DNA from: Siphonodentalium dalli
Lineage: Eukaryota; Mollusca; Scaphopoda; Gadilida; Siphonodentaliidae
NCBI GenBank assembly: GCA_032622095.1
Contig: CP136061.1
Location: 122,462,754 to 122,526,753, forward strand
Direction: 5' to 3'
Length of the DNA stretch: 64,000 nt
Shown: positions 10,001 through 21,391 of the stretch, piece after piece
How the letters are laid out: the number at the start of each line of letters is the position of its first letter
Position numbering within the stretch: position 1 is the first letter of the stretch
Translations under genes and position numbers: made by a program
Notes under the pieces: model-generated
Seen by the model: only the letters and a program-made list of their open reading frames with translations
Database searches by the model: none
What the model was told of the DNA's origin: nothing

Positions 10001-13000
10001 CGTAGTAATATGCCAGTACACAGTATAAATACATAAGTATACGTTTGGGTAAGTATATAGGTAGGTATGGGCGGACTTGTGATCAAATACAGGCACATGT
10101 CCTGCAGAGGCTGTGGTACGGGGCCTCGGTGTATTTATTGTAATGTATTGTATCGACTATGCAATGCATTAACTTACCCATGTATTCTAGGCTATTCCAC
10201 AACAAATAGTTTGAAAGTTTGATGTAGCCACGTGCATGACGACATATCCACGGCCCGTTTTTGATAACAATTCATCAAACGGCATTTTCCTTTTATCCCA
10301 ATTCCAAGACATCACATCAAAGGAATTAAGCCTACTGAACTAGTTGCAAGTTACACCATGTTCATGTAAATTTCGCAGACATGATTTGATTGTCGATTTC
10401 GGCATGGTCATCAAAATAATCATTGGTGGTGACCTATATGTGACGTCACACGAGGCTGACTGGATGGAATGACATTGTCTTCGACTATTTAAAGTTAATC
10501 ATTAATGGAAAGTTGTGTTGGGTGAAAGACTTTGAAAAAATTAATTACAGATAGTAAAATTAATAACTAAATTTCTTTAATTCTTTTTAATATCTGACTA
10601 TTAATGCTTGTACAGTTTTTCGTCCTGACAACTGATACACATGTTATAATATGCTCAATTTAATTGAACAAACAGCGAAGTCAGCTGCGCAATTAAATGT
10701 CACGTGACATGCACTTTCGGTTTCTGCAGTTTATACCTGTTTTACGCTGTGTGTACTGTATAGATAGATTTGTTGTGATGCGTATGCATACATTTTGATT
10801 TTTGATAGTCTGACATACATAAATCAAAATGTCTACATGTTGACGAACAATAAAGTTACGTATCGGCGTACATGAGTCCCATGAGATGTAATTTGTGTAC
10901 ATCATATAATTTATGATTACGCGCAATCACGGCGTCATCATCGCAGCCTGGCTCTAACCCAAAGTGTCATGTGCTTCCCGGCGATCCCCACTGTAATATA
11001 TTGTTCAAACATAGACCCAGGTACGACCGGTGTATTGAAGAGGAGATGGCTGTATATCAAGTTTGTGTTTGGTATTTCACTTTCCCCATGTTTACTGGTC
11101 ATTTATTCAACAAAACATCGTCATATTTAAAACAGTTTATTGAAGAAAAACAAGCACCTGATTTCTATTTAGACAATCGGAAATGCCGATGTTGAAAGCC
11201 GAGTACCGATTGTCATCCGATGGGCCACAATCGGCTGATTCTGATTGTCGTTCCCGATCATCGGCTCATCACTAGAAGATTTAATCGAAAACGATGTATT
11301 TTTTATTTTCCGTGGGCGCCGCCATTTTACAAAATGCGTCCGGACGTCGAGTCATTAGAAACGGGGCCTATTATAAAGCGACGAACTGAGACAAACAGCG
11401 TCGGCAGCTATTCTCTTTTTAATAGGTGCGGGCGGGTTAGGGGAAAACAAAGGTATTTTTTTTTTAGGCCTAAGGAAGAAAAATAGTCTGAATTGAAGCA
11501 GATGGCAATTATTTAAGGCAACATTTCAACTCGCGCCGACTGAGACTTGTCACTAGGACTTGTGTGCATGTATGTATACATAAATGCACACGGTGTGCAT
11601 TTATGTATAAAATGGTACAACGACCCCATTAGCGACACTGTCTGAGTCTCTAAGGAAAAAGTACCACTTTTGAATTGGTTTAACAAATTTTAATTTTTAT
11701 AAGTCATAAATGCCACAAAAAATATGTTGATTGCATATGACATTATGAGAGGAGTGGGGGTACAAAATCACCCCAGTACGTATTTTTCAAATTTTTTCTG
11801 AGATTATTTTGCTTTTGGCAAGTTTTGCCAGTTTTGGAATCGTTCAGACTCGGGTCGATGGTTGATTTGTCACATTATGTGATTCCTGCGATTGTGAAAC
11901 TGGGAATGCAGTTGCAGATCGTGACACAAGTCCGATTAGATTAGATTTGAACCGTCGACCTCATCGAAGATGTAGCTCAGAGGTCCGCCCACAAATCAAC
12001 TGAGCTATCCCCTCCACCCTGTCACTTTACAAAGTATAAAATTCATAGAAATTCAGAATGGAAAACGGGTACCGGTAATTGTGTCCGTGGAAAGACTATT
12101 ATTGACCTTTGGTATCACCTATTACAGTATTAGCGGTTCAGTAGAGGACTTCATCCTCTATCTTCACTTGACCTTAAAATCACCTCAATCAAATATCGCT
12201 AATGTGACCATTTATGCAATAGAAACATGTTTTGTCGAGACAAAAGTTTCAAAGTAAAAAAAAATTCACGGATAAACAGGAAGTGGTTCGACGATATGCG
12301 CCACCTGGCGAATTTGACAGAATTGATGACGACGTTCAGGTTAACCCTTCAAGTTAGATGCCATACTGGTTTCAGTACATTTATGTAATTTAATTTAGTG
12401 AAGAATTTTATACTTTGTTCAATGGATATACATACACATATATGATCATAGATCTAAGTTAACGTGGTTATCACTGGGAAATATGTTCTAGTACAAACCA
12501 GAACAGTGTTAGTCAGAAGACAATTTTTGGAGTCACTTCCACAGGTTAAAAATTTGCACCATTTCCAGAAGAAACAGCTATTGAACTACTGGCAACTGGA
12601 ATGGGGGTCGAGTTGATCGAGTCAATTAGCGATGGCTTGTTAGCACACTCGAAACCAACATAATTATATAACATACAAGCTCATATGTCACATATTGACA
12701 TTATTTTTACATATATTATAGAGGTGAAATTACTATATACAAGATTTAAGTATATTCTGATATACTTGAGAAAATATTGAAAAATGAATGTTCATATTCT
12801 TGAGAAAAATGGAATGCTTTATCAAAATTTAAATTTTAAATCACTTACCTGTGTTACATATTCGATGAGTCCAGCGAGAACGTCTGTTGCATTCTATGGA
12901 CTTCTATAAGTGAAGTTCATTTTGTTATAACAACTAAGAAAACATTGCGGACTTCGCAAGTAGCCTACACAAACACGACACTAGATCAACCAAATTAAGT

Positions 13001-16000
13001 TGGGGACCTCATAATTAGCCTAAATATACACTACATCAATAAAATTAAGCCGATTTAATCCCTTCTAATTAATATGGGGCCGACTTCTCTGGGCCGTCTT
13101 CGCGTGGGGCCGTCTTCGTATGGGGCCGACTTCCCGCGGGGCGACTTCTCCAGATACCCGTATCATGAATTCCACGAAAAGGCGGCCATGGATACCGATA
13201 ATGGGTATTTGCATCATTGTCATGTCATCGGGGAATGTTGTTGCTTCTTCTGTATTTCATTATTACTATCCAATGAATATATTTTGGAATGGTCATTGCC
13301 TTTACTATACAATCTCTGAAACACCAGATATTGTGTGACTGGGGATCAATGATGCGCGCATGCGCAGTCAACGCATATTTTCATGTTTTGCCAAATAAGG
13401 TCAAATGAACCAAAATATCATTTTCAAGCAGCTCAATGGTCATTCTAGGTTAATAGTGGGGCATGTGTGGAAATGTTATTTTTGTCACATTTCCCATATC
13501 ACAATCTGCCTCAATTACCATAGTATCCCCTTTTTGCACATATATTTTAGTAAAATGACGGTTTAACCCCTGCCAACAACCCGTTTCTAAGGTAAAAACA
13601 GTCGCATAGCAACCGTTGCCATGGAATGTATTTTCGTGATTGCCCCCATATCTGAAAATAATACGTGGGACCTAATATACAAATGTGCCAAGTTTTATGC
13701 TTTTATGACAATGTCCGCATTTGTTACACAAAAAACTATACCTAAAAAAATCGCACGGTGATTCCGTCACGCCCGTTGTGTGATTCCGTCACGGCGAACA
13801 AACCGAGTTAACTAGTAATATACACATAACTGTGTGACAATGCGGCTTTTTTCTGCAAGTATAATGTATCTACTTTACTAATTGGGAACTTTTTCCAGGT
13901 CAGCTTGGCTGAATGAGCAGGGTTCTTAAATAGTACGGACCTACCCTCCTATTGATGGCACTTTTTTGGTGATTCCGTCACGGACACAATTTGACCCAGA
14001 GTGAGATGATACTTAAATACACATATAGTTGTATATAATCAAACAACTTTGTATAGTATGTACAACGTTTTTTTATTTTAAGCGGTACCCTACTGGTCAT
14101 AATTTTAGATTTTATAGGCCACAGAAAAGTGAAATTCCGTAAAATTTGGTGATTCCGTCACGCTGGAATTCATGGTATACAGGCCTACATTCCTGATATA
14201 TACATGTGGAGAAATAGCTCTGTACGAACCTCATTGAAATATAGCCAGGTTTAGTTCAGAATACGTCGATCACTATGTTGTATAACCCGGATTTCAAGAA
14301 ATCGAGAAAAATATCATTATCGGCCTATTTGAGTTCTGGAACGTGTGTATGGGTATCATATAGCGGCGCTCACCTATATGCCTAATATCAAGTTGGTTGT
14401 TATCTGTACATTTCCTAAGGGATAACTAGTTAGTCACCAATGATGATTTAGTAAATAAAAAGGTTAACATGTTTACAAATGCATTTATCTGATTGCCATG
14501 CACAGTACGTAGTACTGCGCCTATAATGATATTGAATTTCAAATGCATCACATACCTGTCTGAGAATCCCTTCAATGACATGTCGAAGCAACTCATAATC
14601 TTCATGTTTCAGATTAAACTTATCAACTTGACGCTTTTTCCATGTTTCGGTGATGATAATATAGCTCAGTAAATATATAAAATACTTATAATATATACGC
14701 AATCTATATGCATGTAACTTGTAAAGACTCATTGAAGTCATAGAATTTATCACCTCAGAAAGAATGTGAAGAACATTGATGATTGACGAGTCTTCCGTGT
14801 CAAAGAGCGTCTTTATATTGTTACTTATGTTCAGGAAAGTTGAAAACAGATGACGAATTTTTATGACTTCGGTGTGCATTTTCAGAATAAATTCTGCAGA
14901 ATAGTAGGCCTATTTGGTGTACATTCATTAAAGGCCCACTTAATTTTCGAGTCGCCTATTATTTTTTTTATAGTTACTTGATATATGAGTTTAATAACAA
15001 TCTATGCCATAAAATATGATTAAAATACTATAATTCATCACTATTTGAAACATCTGTGTCTCAGAAGATGCCCACAGAGAAATAGAAAACTGCTGAGACA
15101 TACCCCCTTTGGCACCCAGAATGCAACAGAATTCAAACTTTTTCAATGGAAGGGGAATAACTCTATCTTTAATATGTAGAGTTATTCCCCCTGCATTGAA
15201 AATAATACTGATTTTTACTTCAATCTTTATGACAAAGAGCAACTCAACAAAAACAACATGTCCACAGTTTATTACACCGGATAAGTTGATAATACAATGT
15301 TTTTGAGCTTCCTCTTTCAAATGGTATATAATATGGCATATATTTTATATAATGTAATCTTGGGGTTCGAAAATTAAGTGGGCCTTTAAACAATATTGAT
15401 CGCTGGAACATGACAACAGTGAGCAATTACTGTGTAACATTTTGTTTAATTTTAAATATACTATGTTGATATTTTGATTTAAAATGGTATAAATTGTGAA
15501 CTTTAAGAGTAGAGATCTTAAATAATTTTGGGTTTGGTGGACAAGTTAGGTTTTGAGGTTGGTGAGTACCACGATGCAAAATATACAAACGCAAAAAAAA
15601 TAAAATATATATATATATGAGAAAACGAGACAAAACATAGTATGTTGACTGTTACGAGCATATACTAGTTTATTTTCAAAACAAGTTGATACCTTATTTG
15701 TTCGGAAATACTCAGTAGTTTTCTATAACATTCTGACCAAAGTTGCCCGATAGAGGTTCGTGGAATGCACAACTTCACAGCACAAGTCCATTCATCTAAA
15801 AGAATCCTTGGAGCAAACAACTGTGAGGTATCAGCATGTTTGAAAAATAGTATAGCATATGCTCGTAGCTGACAAAACACTATGTAATATACCATTGTCC
15901 TAGTTTATTACCTTTATCTTCGTTTCTGGTCACGTTTGCGATCGCCCCGGCCATTTTAAATGCGTGATACTCATCAACTCGAAACCACGTGGTTCCCCAC

Positions 16001-16014
16001 AGTGAGTCGTTCAT
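6666..16014 (-). CDS. Split gene of unknown function, possibly MEI4-like
   Basis: Reconstructed from splice signals as exons 16014-15912, about 15868-15693, 14893-14556, 12893-12849 and 7004-6666 (stop TAA). The last three join perfectly in phase 0. The product is about 310 residues, mostly helical, with a cysteine-containing, more beta-like C-terminal 112 residues. The order of short motifs (W then KMAGAIA near the start; a PRTSIGQLW segment; FILKMHTE; SIINVLHILSEVI) recalls, from memory only, the meiotic double-strand-break factor MEI4; the final exon has no counterpart I know. This family call is weak. Exon 1 to 2 would need an intron of only about 43-50 nt. For exon 2 to 3, the better donor gives the wrong phase, while a weaker GTATTT donor at 15711 gives the right one. 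Introns are filled by repeats. Confidence 0.55.
7073..8347. repeat. Imperfect direct duplications inside the last intron
   Basis: 'attccaatgcttcctcataag' begins at about 7073 and again at about 8140, followed in both by 'gggaacaggacgac'. A block of about 140 bp ('aagggcttatttattgtgt' to 'agatactacaaa') at about 7884-8023 recurs at 8206-8347. Within the first copy, 7255-7440 and 7462-7620 also resemble each other ('cttctactttgcac', 'gagaaa', 'ttttatcgt'). This looks like a tandem duplication whose second copy lost its middle. Confidence 0.6.
8348..9250. other. Intron sequence, no gene seen
   Basis: Contains short near-repeats 'ttaaacttcaacgcggtct' / 'taaacttcaatgcagtct' at about 8405-8450 and 'tgcatttatgtata'-like phrases at about 9000-9085 that return near 11570-11610. 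No exon was recognised. Confidence 0.35.
9259..11471. mobile_element. 2.2-kb inverted-repeat element with AGGCCT ends
   Basis: The left terminus AGGCCTAA, A run, 'tacctttgtttcccctaac' is mirrored at the right by 'gttaggggaaaacaaaggta', T run, AGGCCT. The terminal layout matches the 0.4-kb element at 2884-3284. The body is interrupted by a separate hAT element at 9838-11274, leaving under 0.8 kb of its own sequence and no coding region. Confidence 0.7.
9838..11274. mobile_element. hAT-type element with 8-bp duplication GAAGATTT
   Basis: Termini TAGTGATGAGCCGAT and its inverted copy ATCGGCTCATCACTA. Exact octamers GAAGATTT flank it (9830-9837 and 11275-11282). The subterminal regions repeat 'ccgattgtc' / 'acaatcgg' motifs many times, as expected of transposase-binding sites. 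No transposase ORF remains, so it is non-autonomous. It is nested inside the 9259-11471 element and hence younger. Confidence 0.88.
11940..12012 (-). repeat. tRNA-derived SINE head
   Basis: On the minus strand the sequence begins GGGGATAGCTCAGTTG (an A-box match) and has a B-box GGTTCAAATC at 11953-11944, about 45 bp further on. The anticodon region and acceptor pairing are imperfect and the sequence runs on into AT-rich tail DNA, so it is a pol III-promoter SINE relic rather than a working tRNA. Confidence 0.65.
12849..12893 (-). CDS. 45-nt microexon of the 6.7-16.0 kb gene
   Basis: Fifteen codons (NATDVLAGLIEYVTQ) lie between an acceptor ending 'ccatag' and a strong donor CAG|GTAAGT. The exon starts and ends in phase 0, exactly as the neighbours at 14556 and 7004 require, and the joined peptide continues an amphipathic helix. 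An exon this short could be included or skipped without changing frame. Confidence 0.6.
13758..14165. repeat. Repeated 13-mer GTGATTCCGTCAC in an intron
   Basis: Four exact copies occur at about 13759, 13780, 13969 and 14147. Each has inverted arms GTGA...TCAC around a TTCCG loop and is followed by G. The first two are adjacent, the others about 180-190 bp apart, indicating either a decayed tandem repeat or a recurring protein-binding site. The host is the intron between exons 14556 and 12893. Confidence 0.6.
14556..14893 (-). CDS. Internal coding exon of the 6.7-16.0 kb gene
   Basis: The acceptor is 'tattctgcag' (AG at 14895-14894) and the donor is AGACAG|GTATGT (exon end 14556). The exon gives 112 codons plus two leading bases, exits in phase 0 and encodes a helix-rich peptide with ILSEVINSM and KHEDYELL segments. 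A TTAA-flanked transposon starts only 34 bp upstream of the acceptor. Confidence 0.65.
14928..15389. mobile_element. TTAA-flanked inverted-repeat element (copy 2)
   Basis: Ends TTAAAGGCCCACTTAATTTT and its inverted copy; the interior matches 3541-4008 nearly throughout. Terminal repeats here are better preserved (GGCCCAC at both ends), making this the better copy for a consensus. TTAA targets with AAGG termini are known for Kolobok-type elements; superfamily is inference. A third end, 'ttaaagtcccacttaattt', lies at about 24880. Confidence 0.78.
15693..15868 (-). CDS. Coding exon of the 6.7-16.0 kb gene (boundaries uncertain)
   Basis: An acceptor 'gttttgtcag' precedes an open frame starting LRAYAILFF and containing LLDEWTCAVKLC and QLWSECYRKLL. 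Two donors are possible: AATAAG|GTATCA (end 15693) or CTGA|GTATTT (end 15712). Only the latter joins exon 14893 in frame. If exon 1 is spliced at its GTAATA donor, the acceptor would have to be the weaker 'acgag' ending at 15862. Confidence 0.5.
15912..16014 (-). CDS. Candidate first coding exon of the 6.7-16.0 kb gene
   Basis: An ATG at 16014 opens a 34-codon frame (MNDSLWGTTWFRVDEY...) and ends at the donor AAAG|GTAATA. The surroundings (15920-16090) are CpG-richer than the rest of the region, as at a promoter, and the ATG follows a stop-containing leader. The next exon is only about 45 bp away, which is short for an intron here, so the junction is unproven. Confidence 0.45.
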
Positions 16015-16545
16015 AATTTGCCTCACCATATATAATAGTTCAATTTTGACAATTCACGGACGCCGCCGTGCATGACACAGGGCTGTCTGGAAGGGCCGCA
16101 TGTTCAGGGTGCATGATAACTCTAAGTTGTAAGTTGCTTGAGGCAATTGATATGACGATTATCTATCGCAAATATAGCATGATTTGATTTTAAATGTAGC
16201 CGAATATTTACCTATTAGTTCAGTAGATAATAATTTTTTGAATACATAATTAAATTTACAATTTTTTATTTTGGAGTTAACCGAATTCCACACATTCCAT
16301 ATTAATCATCCGGAGGGATGTTCAGGAAATAAAAGCAGATGACAGACACACGAAGAGATAATACAAGTGAAGAAGGATTCCTATTCATTGGTCTTCACCC
16401 TTATCTATACTAAAATCATGTTTTCATCATATCTGTATTGTGATATTTCATGACTTGTATTCAGAGTTTTAGCCCTTGTATTCTTGGCTAAATACCCATT
16501 GACGAGTAGTTCCCTTAGAAATGTTCTGATAATAAGTTCAACAAA

Positions 16546-17003
16546 TTAAAGGTACTCAATTACTATTTCAATGGCTTCGGGGGTCAAAAATATTTGATTC
16601 GAGTCGAGGAAGTCACCCATCAGAGCTCAGATTTGTTAGATATCGATTTTAGAAATATATTATTTTTCATTATCGGGAATACTTTCTGGCCCAGAACACA
16701 GTCAAAATTGCGTTATTATTACCACTTGATTTTAGAGTTATCCATCCTTGTCTGTTTGAATAGTGTTTTGGTGTACACATCTCGAGCAGATTACGAAATT
16801 GAATGCAATTATTAGTACTCATCTCGAGAAAATAACAAATTTCAAAAATCAATATCTAATAACTCTGAGCTTTGTTTGATGGGTTCCTCGACTCGAATCA
16901 AATATTTTTTACCCCCAAAGCCAAAGAAATAGTAATATAGGACCCTCTGATCGGATTGTTGTTGTTGGAATCTGGACCCTCTGATCGGATTGAGTACCTT
17001 TAA
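16546..17003. mobile_element. TTAA-flanked family C element (copy 1)
   Basis: Ends TTAAAGGTACTCAAT and its inverted ATTGAGTACCTTTAA. The body has long inverted arms ('atttgattcgagtcgaggaa' against 'ttcctcgactcgaatcaaat') and 'ccgatcggattg'-like terminal motifs. Other copies: 43310-43964, 44362-44833, 52743-53182 and half-copies at 43228 and 49696. TTAA at every end implies a TTAA target duplication. Non-coding. Confidence 0.82.
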
Positions 17004-17208
17004 GGCCTATTGTTGAAGATATTATAAGAACATTTCCTAAGGGGACTACTCGTCAATGGGTATTTAGTGAGCATTCAAGGGCTAAATAACATATATTTCA
17101 ACTCTTAGAACACAAGTCATTAAATATCACAATGCAAATATGATGAAAACATGATTTTAATATAGATAAGGGTGATGGTCTAATGAAAGTGGGTGACCGC
17201 TTTATATG

Positions 17209-17408
17209 TTAACCCTTTCATGACGGAAGCTGCTCTGGTGCAGCATTAAATATCATGTGCCACTGCATTCTCTTATATATATAGGCCAATGCATTCTCTG
17301 ATCTCCGATATATGCGAGGCACCCTATGGTAGACTCGCCTATATAAGATAATGCATTGGCACAGGGTTTTTGCAAAATTACAGGAAGCTCCAGTCATGAA
17401 AGGGTTAA
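17209..17408. mobile_element. TTAA-flanked MITE, 'tgcattctcttatata' family (copy 2)
   Basis: TTAACCCTTTCATGACGGAA on the left mirrors 'tcatgaaagggttaa' on the right. The inner hairpin with 'gcattggcacaggg' matches 928-1160. Non-coding. Confidence 0.7.
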
Positions 17409-18318
17409 GTTATCTCCTCCTCTTTATCAAATTTGAGGCCTGATTATTTGGTATCCCTTTAACCATTTCTTTACTAAATTGGTTCTCCCATTTATTTATA
17501 ACATTATTCATTGGAATAGTCCATTATTTACTTGGATGTGTGTTCAGGTAAAATGAGCAGACGAAGATATGATGAAAAGATAACAGAATTAAGAATTCAT
17601 TTCCTAAGGGAACTACTCGTCAATGAGTATTTAGTATAGAAAGGGTTAACATTTATTTCCTCTGGTGACAGGCTGTTTGGAGAAATCACCCATTTGAACT
17701 GTCTGCAGCAGGCTCTATAAATAGTTCTATATATATTCCCTGGTCTGCAGTTTTAGCCATGTCAGTCACATACATCTACCAAGTTTGGTACTGAAGAGGT
17801 AATGTTAACTGAAGTTATCATCTAGAAATAAAGAAACCACAATTTACGAAGTCGAAAATGGCCCTTAATTCTGATCATCAGACCAATCCACCTTATGATA
17901 TCGGTATTAAATTTGTTGCCATAAGGATAATTTAGGATAGGATAATTTATTTACGATATACACATGAATAATACAATGGCAGTAACACATAAAAAGTAAT
18001 GTTGTATATTGTTGGGGGTTAGCCTAGCCCTATCGGGCTGTGTTCCTGCTACCCCCTATATCACTATAAATGATTGAATCGATGGCTTGTATTTCATATC
18101 CACGCACACGTACAGACTATAATCATATACATATAAAAGTATCTTGAACCTAGTATTTAGGACATATCACAAACAAGTATTGGTGTGGTTGTGAGACAAT
18201 CCAGACGAGTTATAAGATCGATAATGTGTTATCTCTCCATACTAATGTTTTGAACTTTTCATATTTTCATAAATAAAGAATACGTCTTCTGCACTATTTT
18301 GTTCATTGAAATTAAAGC
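17409..18318. other. Gene-free stretch
   Basis: AT-rich sequence without a credible exon or element end. 'gttagcctagccctatcgggc' at about 18010 forms a short GC-rich interruption of unknown meaning. Confidence 0.35.
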
Positions 18319-18320
18319 TA

Positions 18321-18534
18321 CAGTAATGCTCTAAATAATTGACTCCTTAACCACAGCAGAATTATGGGTAACTTTTCAAGATTTAGTCGGAAATATGGCT
18401 TGTTGCCATTTCATCGGAAAGCTCTCAGTTAGAGCTTTCCAATGAATGGCAACAAGCCATATTTCTGACTAAATCCTGAAAAGTTACCCACAATTCTGCT
18501 GTGGTTAAGGAGTCAATTATTTAGAGCATTACTG
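18321..18534. mobile_element. TA-flanked hairpin MITE, family B (copy 1)
   Basis: A near-perfect palindrome of about 214 bp running from CAGTAATGCTCTAAATAA through 'ggcttgttgccatt' to its complement, flanked by TA on both sides. The whole element is stem with a tiny loop near 'ctctcagttagag'. TA flanks suggest Tc1/mariner mobilisation. Copies: 19453, 21184, 26690, 27733, 30016 and 57997. Confidence 0.85.
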
Positions 18535-19452
18535 TACATGTATCCTTATTATTATTACTTACCCTGTAAGTTACATGTTACATGTAATCGGAAACAATGT
18601 GTTGGACAACCAGTTGACGAGACTTATGGGCAAATTTACAAATGCTACCCTTGTTCAAATGGGTGTATAAAACGGAATGGGTTTCAGTGTAGTTAACTGT
18701 AACAAAGAACAAAGACAGCAGGTCGTTATTAAATGAATGTTTATTGTTTTAAAAATAGATTAGACAGTTTTGTTTATAAACAATAGTGAGGAATGTCATG
18801 TATCACAACCAGTAATGTTAATTAAAAGTGCATAAAGACATTAATTAGTATAAAATGGATCAATACATTGAACAAAAGTAATCTAATATCTCAGGTTTGC
18901 TCCTAAATAAAGTTACATAAAAATTTGACCGGTATCATTATAGCCTATAGGTTACAAGCAACTAACCCTTAGACAACAGTGTGGACTCTTAAGTCCCGTC
19001 AATGTTGGGTTATTAAAGTGAATTGGTCAATTTTCACTTGGAAGTCACACTTGCAGCAGATGCACAATTTAGTGAAAAAAATTATGCCTCCCAGAGTTTT
19101 TTCTTAACTTAAATCTTGCAATTACACAACTATCCCATTTTCGCACAAAATTTGGCTGCTTAAAAATACCGAGACCCCTTCTATAACATTGAGGCCCTGC
19201 TAGACTCTCCCTATCCATTCATATAGAAATGTAGATTATGCCATGAACCTCTACTCTGGCTTACACCCGTAGAGATCACATTCCACCTGTTCAAAACCTG
19301 AGAACTTTTGAATGTTCTGACCTGTTCTGATAGGGAACTTTATAACATTGAGCAAACAATGCATGGAATATAATTCTTTGTTTCTGAATAATCTATTTCC
19401 CAATAATGGGGGGGGGGGGTCCAAATTCAAAATTGCTTGCTTTTTTAGACTT

Positions 19453-19655
19453 CAGTGAGCCAATATCGCAATTAATCGACTCCTTAACCACAGCAGAATT
19501 ATTGGTAATTTTTCAGGATTTAGTCGGAATATGGCTTGTTGCCATTCACTGAGAGCTTTCTGATGAATGGCAACAAGCCATATTTCCAACTAAATCCTGA
19601 AAAATTACCTATAATTCTGCTGTGGTTAAGGAGTCGATTATTTAGGGCATTACTG
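19453..19655. mobile_element. Family B hairpin MITE (copy 2, left end decayed)
   Basis: The palindrome around 'atggcttgttgccattca' is intact and the right end 'gggcattactg' plus TA is clear; the leftmost 15-20 bases no longer match. Confidence 0.75.
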
Positions 19656-19964
19656 TAATGCACAAATCAGCAGCCAAATTGTTTATAAATGTGGATTCTA
19701 GTTTCCATACACAAATTCAAGAAATATCACTCAATTAATTTTAGTTGCTTGTAACTTATACAATTTCAAACTCTGACTGAAAACTTTGACTAATTCAGCT
19801 TTCTAACTGTAAAATTAGACTTTTTGATAAACCATGTTGTATGTTGCTGCAACTGAAGGTCTGTAACCATGAACATCTTGAAACAATGAAAATAGTTTCA
19901 ACAAAGTGTGGAATGTTCACAAAACAAGAAATAAAATTGGTCTTGCCATAGAGATGAGTGAATT

Positions 19965-20082
19965 TTAACCCTTTCAGTGCTCTTTCCATCAATGTATCAC
20001 ATTATTATAATCAATAAATTTGAAAAATGATCAAGGAAATATGGGTTGATACAAAAATCAGACTTGGCACTGAAAGGGTTAA
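19965..20082. mobile_element. TTAA-flanked MITE, 'cactgaaagggtt' family (short copy)
   Basis: TTAACCCTTTCAGTG on the left is mirrored by 'cactgaaagggttaa' on the right. The interior equals the right half of the palindrome at 28871-29055, so most of the left arm is missing. Confidence 0.72.
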
Positions 20083-21180
20083 AATCTCATGAATAAAACA
20101 GAATTTATGACATGAATACTAACAAACATTCAGGCAACAGCAATTTTATAGCCTGGCTTATGAACGCATCCTACAACTTTTTTCCAATATTGTAAAAAAA
20201 ATACATAAGAGTATCTACAACGAGTCACCAGTTTAAAGCAGAATTTACAAAATGAATCCAGTAAATTAGGTCTGGATCAAGCCATACCTAATTTACTGGA
20301 CGAGTTTTGTAAATTCCGCTATAAACAGGGGAAGAATTGTAGATTCTATTTATTGCATGAACCAAAACCTCGATAAAACATACATAAATCAACAAATGGG
20401 ACGTGAAACTAACATTGGCTTCTACAATGCATGTGATGACGTAGCACGTAACTGCGCGTTGTTTCCTCACGTAAAGAAATGGTCCCAGATAAATAAAGAC
20501 TCTGCGTCGTATTTAATGGCGTATAATTAATTAAATAACTTTTCAAACTCTTCATTCATCAGAGTTTGTTGAAAATATATTGGAAGCCATAGTATTTTAA
20601 AACGTAGCGTACATAATGTAAACAGACGACAAACCGGAAGTCAAAGGTCACCTGGCACTGTTTCCTGTTATTAAACGAACATTTAATATCACAATTTATA
20701 GAATGGGTTTATTGAATGGAATAAGGTTAGGATCATGAAAATTATTTTTATTGATTGGTTTATATTCATGTTCTGGAGAATATGAAACATTTTGTGAGAA
20801 AATATTTGATGGCAATGTCTTTCCTTTTGTGTTCTTTTTTCGTCATTATTTCAACTGTTTATGAGAAGATATACCTTAGGTTATTACTATAAATTGGATA
20901 AAACTTTCCAAAAATCTTGTGAAATTCATGTACATTTCAAATATTTGTCTATAGTTGAGATGATGATGAACATTTTTATTATTATTTTTTCCCTCCTTCG
21001 TAAACCAGGCAATAATATTGGTGAGGCCTTCTCAATAAAAAATGCATGGAATGTTATCAATGTAATATATAATGGCAAATCTGTTGCATATAAATATATC
21101 AATACAAAAAAGCAAACAAGCTCTGCATAAAATTGAAAGACACAAGACAACAACATGATTTTCTCCAACAACAAAAGCAC
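20083..21180. other. Gene-free stretch
   Basis: Contains an inverted pair 'ccagtaaattagg' / 'cctaatttactgg' at about 20258-20300 and otherwise unremarkable AT-rich DNA. Confidence 0.35.
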
Positions 21181-21183
21181 CTG

Positions 21184-21391
21184 CAGTAATGCCCTAAATA
21201 ATCGACTCCTTAACCACATAAGAATTATGGGTAATTTTTCAGGATTTAATCGGAAATATGGCTTGTTGCCATTCATCAGAAAGCTCTCACTGAGAGCTTT
21301 CCGATGAATGGCAACAAGCCATATTCCGACTAAATACTGAAAATTACCCATAATTCTGCTGTTAAGGAGTTGATTATTTAGGGCATTACTG
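21184..21391. mobile_element. Family B hairpin MITE (copy 3)
   Basis: CAGTAATGCCCTAAATAA to its inverted copy, with TA retained on the right. Long complementary arms; no coding capacity. Confidence 0.83.

Noticed and set aside
11940-12012. Functional tRNA gene
   Set aside because: A and B boxes are good, but the acceptor and anticodon arms do not pair well, so a SINE head is the better reading.
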